Origin: an uncultured Clostridia bacterium
GTDB lineage: Bacteria > Bacillota > Clostridia > Christensenellales > UBA1242
DNA: 64,000 nt
Reading direction: 5' to 3'
Assembly: GCA_930990975.1 (NCBI GenBank)
Contig: CAKNRR010000004.1
Coordinates: 62,001-126,000 of the forward strand
Part shown: positions 63,169-64,000 of the stretch, one piece after another
How the letters are laid out: each line of letters starts with the position of its first letter
Position numbering within the stretch: the stretch's first letter is position 1
Made by a program: the position numbers and the translations under genes
Notes under the pieces: model-generated
What the model saw: only the letters and a program-made list of their open reading frames with translations
What the model was told of the DNA's origin: nothing
Databases searched by the model: none

Positions 63169-64000
63169 ATGGAATTGGATGTAGTTAAGGTGTATGAAAA
63201 CAATCTCCCACTATACGAAAAAGAGAATTGTTTTATATGCAAAGAAAATGAGCTCTTTTGTTTTAGCAAAAGAGCAAATGAATCGCTTTTGTTTATTGAT
63301 ACAAAGTCAAAACAAGAAAGTGATAAATTGATCGAGCAATCTTTTAGTCAATATGTAAAAAATTTGTGTGAAGTAGAAAAGGCAATACAAATCAAATCTT
63401 CTATGTTGTTTATAAATTGCAATTTTGAGTTTATTAATGAGCTGAAGGATAAATTTAGCTTCATTGATCAAAAAGAATTGTTTAATGATGACATTAGACC
63501 ATTTGTTTGCAATTTGAATGACAACATAATAGAAATTTTGAGTAATATTATGGAATCAAGAAATGATTATTCAAATGTTAAGAATAATTTATACATTATT
63601 GTTGATGGGCTTGAGAGATTGAATATAGATATATCAAAGTTTGTGGCAATTATGACTGTTGCTAAATCAAGAAAAATTAATTTTGTCCTTAATATTCAAG
63701 ATAGTCAATTATTTAGCGAAAAGTATGGGGAAGAAGTTGTTAATATAATTGATGGTTTGTGTTCTGTCCATTTCTATAATAAAATAATGAAGGAAAGATG
63801 TGGAATTGCTATTAAAACAAGAACAAATAGTGAAGTTTTAGATGATTATAATAATTCAAATTCTTTAAAATTAAAGAAAGGAAATCTGTTGTCATATATT
63901 AAATCTTTAATCATTTTGGGGAATAATGTGCCTAAAGAATTAAAAGAATGGTTGCGTAAATATGATGGAGGAAAAATCAATTCAACAATTTTCTTTGGAA
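63169..64000 (+). CDS. truncated gene resembling a type IV coupling protein (TraG/VirD4) ATPase, open at window end
   Basis: 277 codons are visible and the frame stays open to the edge. AAGGAGG precedes the ATG at 63169. Residues about 144-205 (NNLYIIVDGLERLNIDISKFVAI, then AKSRKINFVLNIQDSQLF) match the TraG/VirD4 C-terminal pattern of hhhD-x-h-x-x-h ... R-x-x-I/K-x-x-hhh-x-I-Q-x-x-x-Q-L. But the Walker B Asp-Glu reads VDGLE and no Walker A is seen in this part, so the ATPase may be divergent. The assignment is tentative; if right, a conjugative or integrative element starts here. Confidence 0.5.
   Translation, partial: MELDVVKVYENNLPLYEKENCFICKENELFCFSKRANESLLFIDTKSKQESDKLIEQSFSQYVKNLCEVEKAIQIKSSMLFINCNFEFINELKDKFSFIDQKELFNDDIRPFVCNLNDNIIEILSNIMESRNDYSNVKNNLYIIVDGLERLNIDISKFVAIMTVAKSRKINFVLNIQDSQLFSEKYGEEVVNIIDGLCSVHFYNKIMKERCGIAIKTRTNSEVLDDYNNSNSLKLKKGNLLSYIKSLIILGNNVPKELKEWLRKYDGGKINSTIFFG

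Noticed and set aside
1..64000. CRISPR arrays, rRNA genes, insertion sequences with terminal repeats
   Set aside because: No regularly spaced direct repeats with unique spacers, no rRNA-like block and no transposase gene were seen. The tandem repeats at 39051 and 41862 lack spacers.

Overview
Very AT-rich (roughly 70 to 75 percent by eye) chromosomal DNA from what looks like an anaerobic, low-GC Firmicute (Bacillota; Clostridia-like). The reasons are the dnaA/dnaN and rpmH-rnpA-yidD-yidC-jag-mnmE-rsmG clusters, AAGGAG ribosome sites, TTGACA/TATAAT promoters, pyruvate formate-lyase with its activase, rubrerythrin, a YtaF-like sporulation membrane protein, many lipoproteins and InlB-type repeat surface proteins. 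I cannot name the genus.

Layout. 1-6 kb: surface/lipoprotein genes, trpS and a YtaF homologue. 6-11 kb: the replication-origin block, with recF on the minus strand, then dnaA, an AT-rich oriC with DnaA boxes, and dnaN. 11-20.5 kb: two unknown genes, dut, then the rpmH operon, mnmE, rsmG and an exonuclease III gene. 20.5-29.7 kb: a gene-poor stretch whose core is a 2.9-kb gene desert with two perfect parS palindromes, then rubrerythrin and a leftward parA-parB pair. 30-40.4 kb: yqeY, a phosphoesterase, lipoproteins, an XRE regulator, and pflB / sigma-like factor / pflA, then a sialidase-like gene. 40.6-49.5 kb: tRNA-Met, a giant InlB/GLUG surface protein, rpsF-ssb-rpsR-rpmE, a DUF1385-PrmC fusion with prfA, and a DedA-type membrane protein. 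49.6-64 kb: accessory DNA with tRNA-Leu and tRNA-like remnants, a methyltransferase, an RyR-like small protein, acetyltransferases, membrane proteins, a TIR-domain protein with a possible ADP-ribosyltransferase-like region, a P-loop kinase-like protein, two tandem paralogues of unknown function, a peroxiredoxin next to a Fur/PerR regulator, a frameshifted LysR-like domain, and a truncated gene resembling a conjugation coupling ATPase.

How it works together. The origin block supplies initiation (DnaA), clamp (DnaN), repair (RecF) and segregation (ParA, ParB, parS). Compared with the usual Firmicute order, dnaA-dnaN and parAB are flipped relative to recF and the rpmH cluster, and mnmG is missing from its usual place. 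pflB/pflA, rubrerythrin and peroxiredoxin point to fermentative anaerobic life with peroxide defence; the last two promoters share a TGGAAA-N-GA-N-TTCC element that the adjacent Fur-family protein may bind.

The most notable observations are: (a) at least six genes (recF, mnmE, a sialidase-like gene, the DUF1385-PrmC fusion, a dedA-type gene, a kinase-like gene) with no Shine-Dalgarno and a -10 box ending 5-7 nt before the start codon, implying leaderless mRNAs beside ordinary SD genes; (b) the TIR protein with an ART-like C-terminal region; (c) the parS-bearing gene desert; (d) the DUF1385-PrmC fusion with a degenerate DUF1385 core motif; (e) a YidC with a roughly 190-residue insertion.
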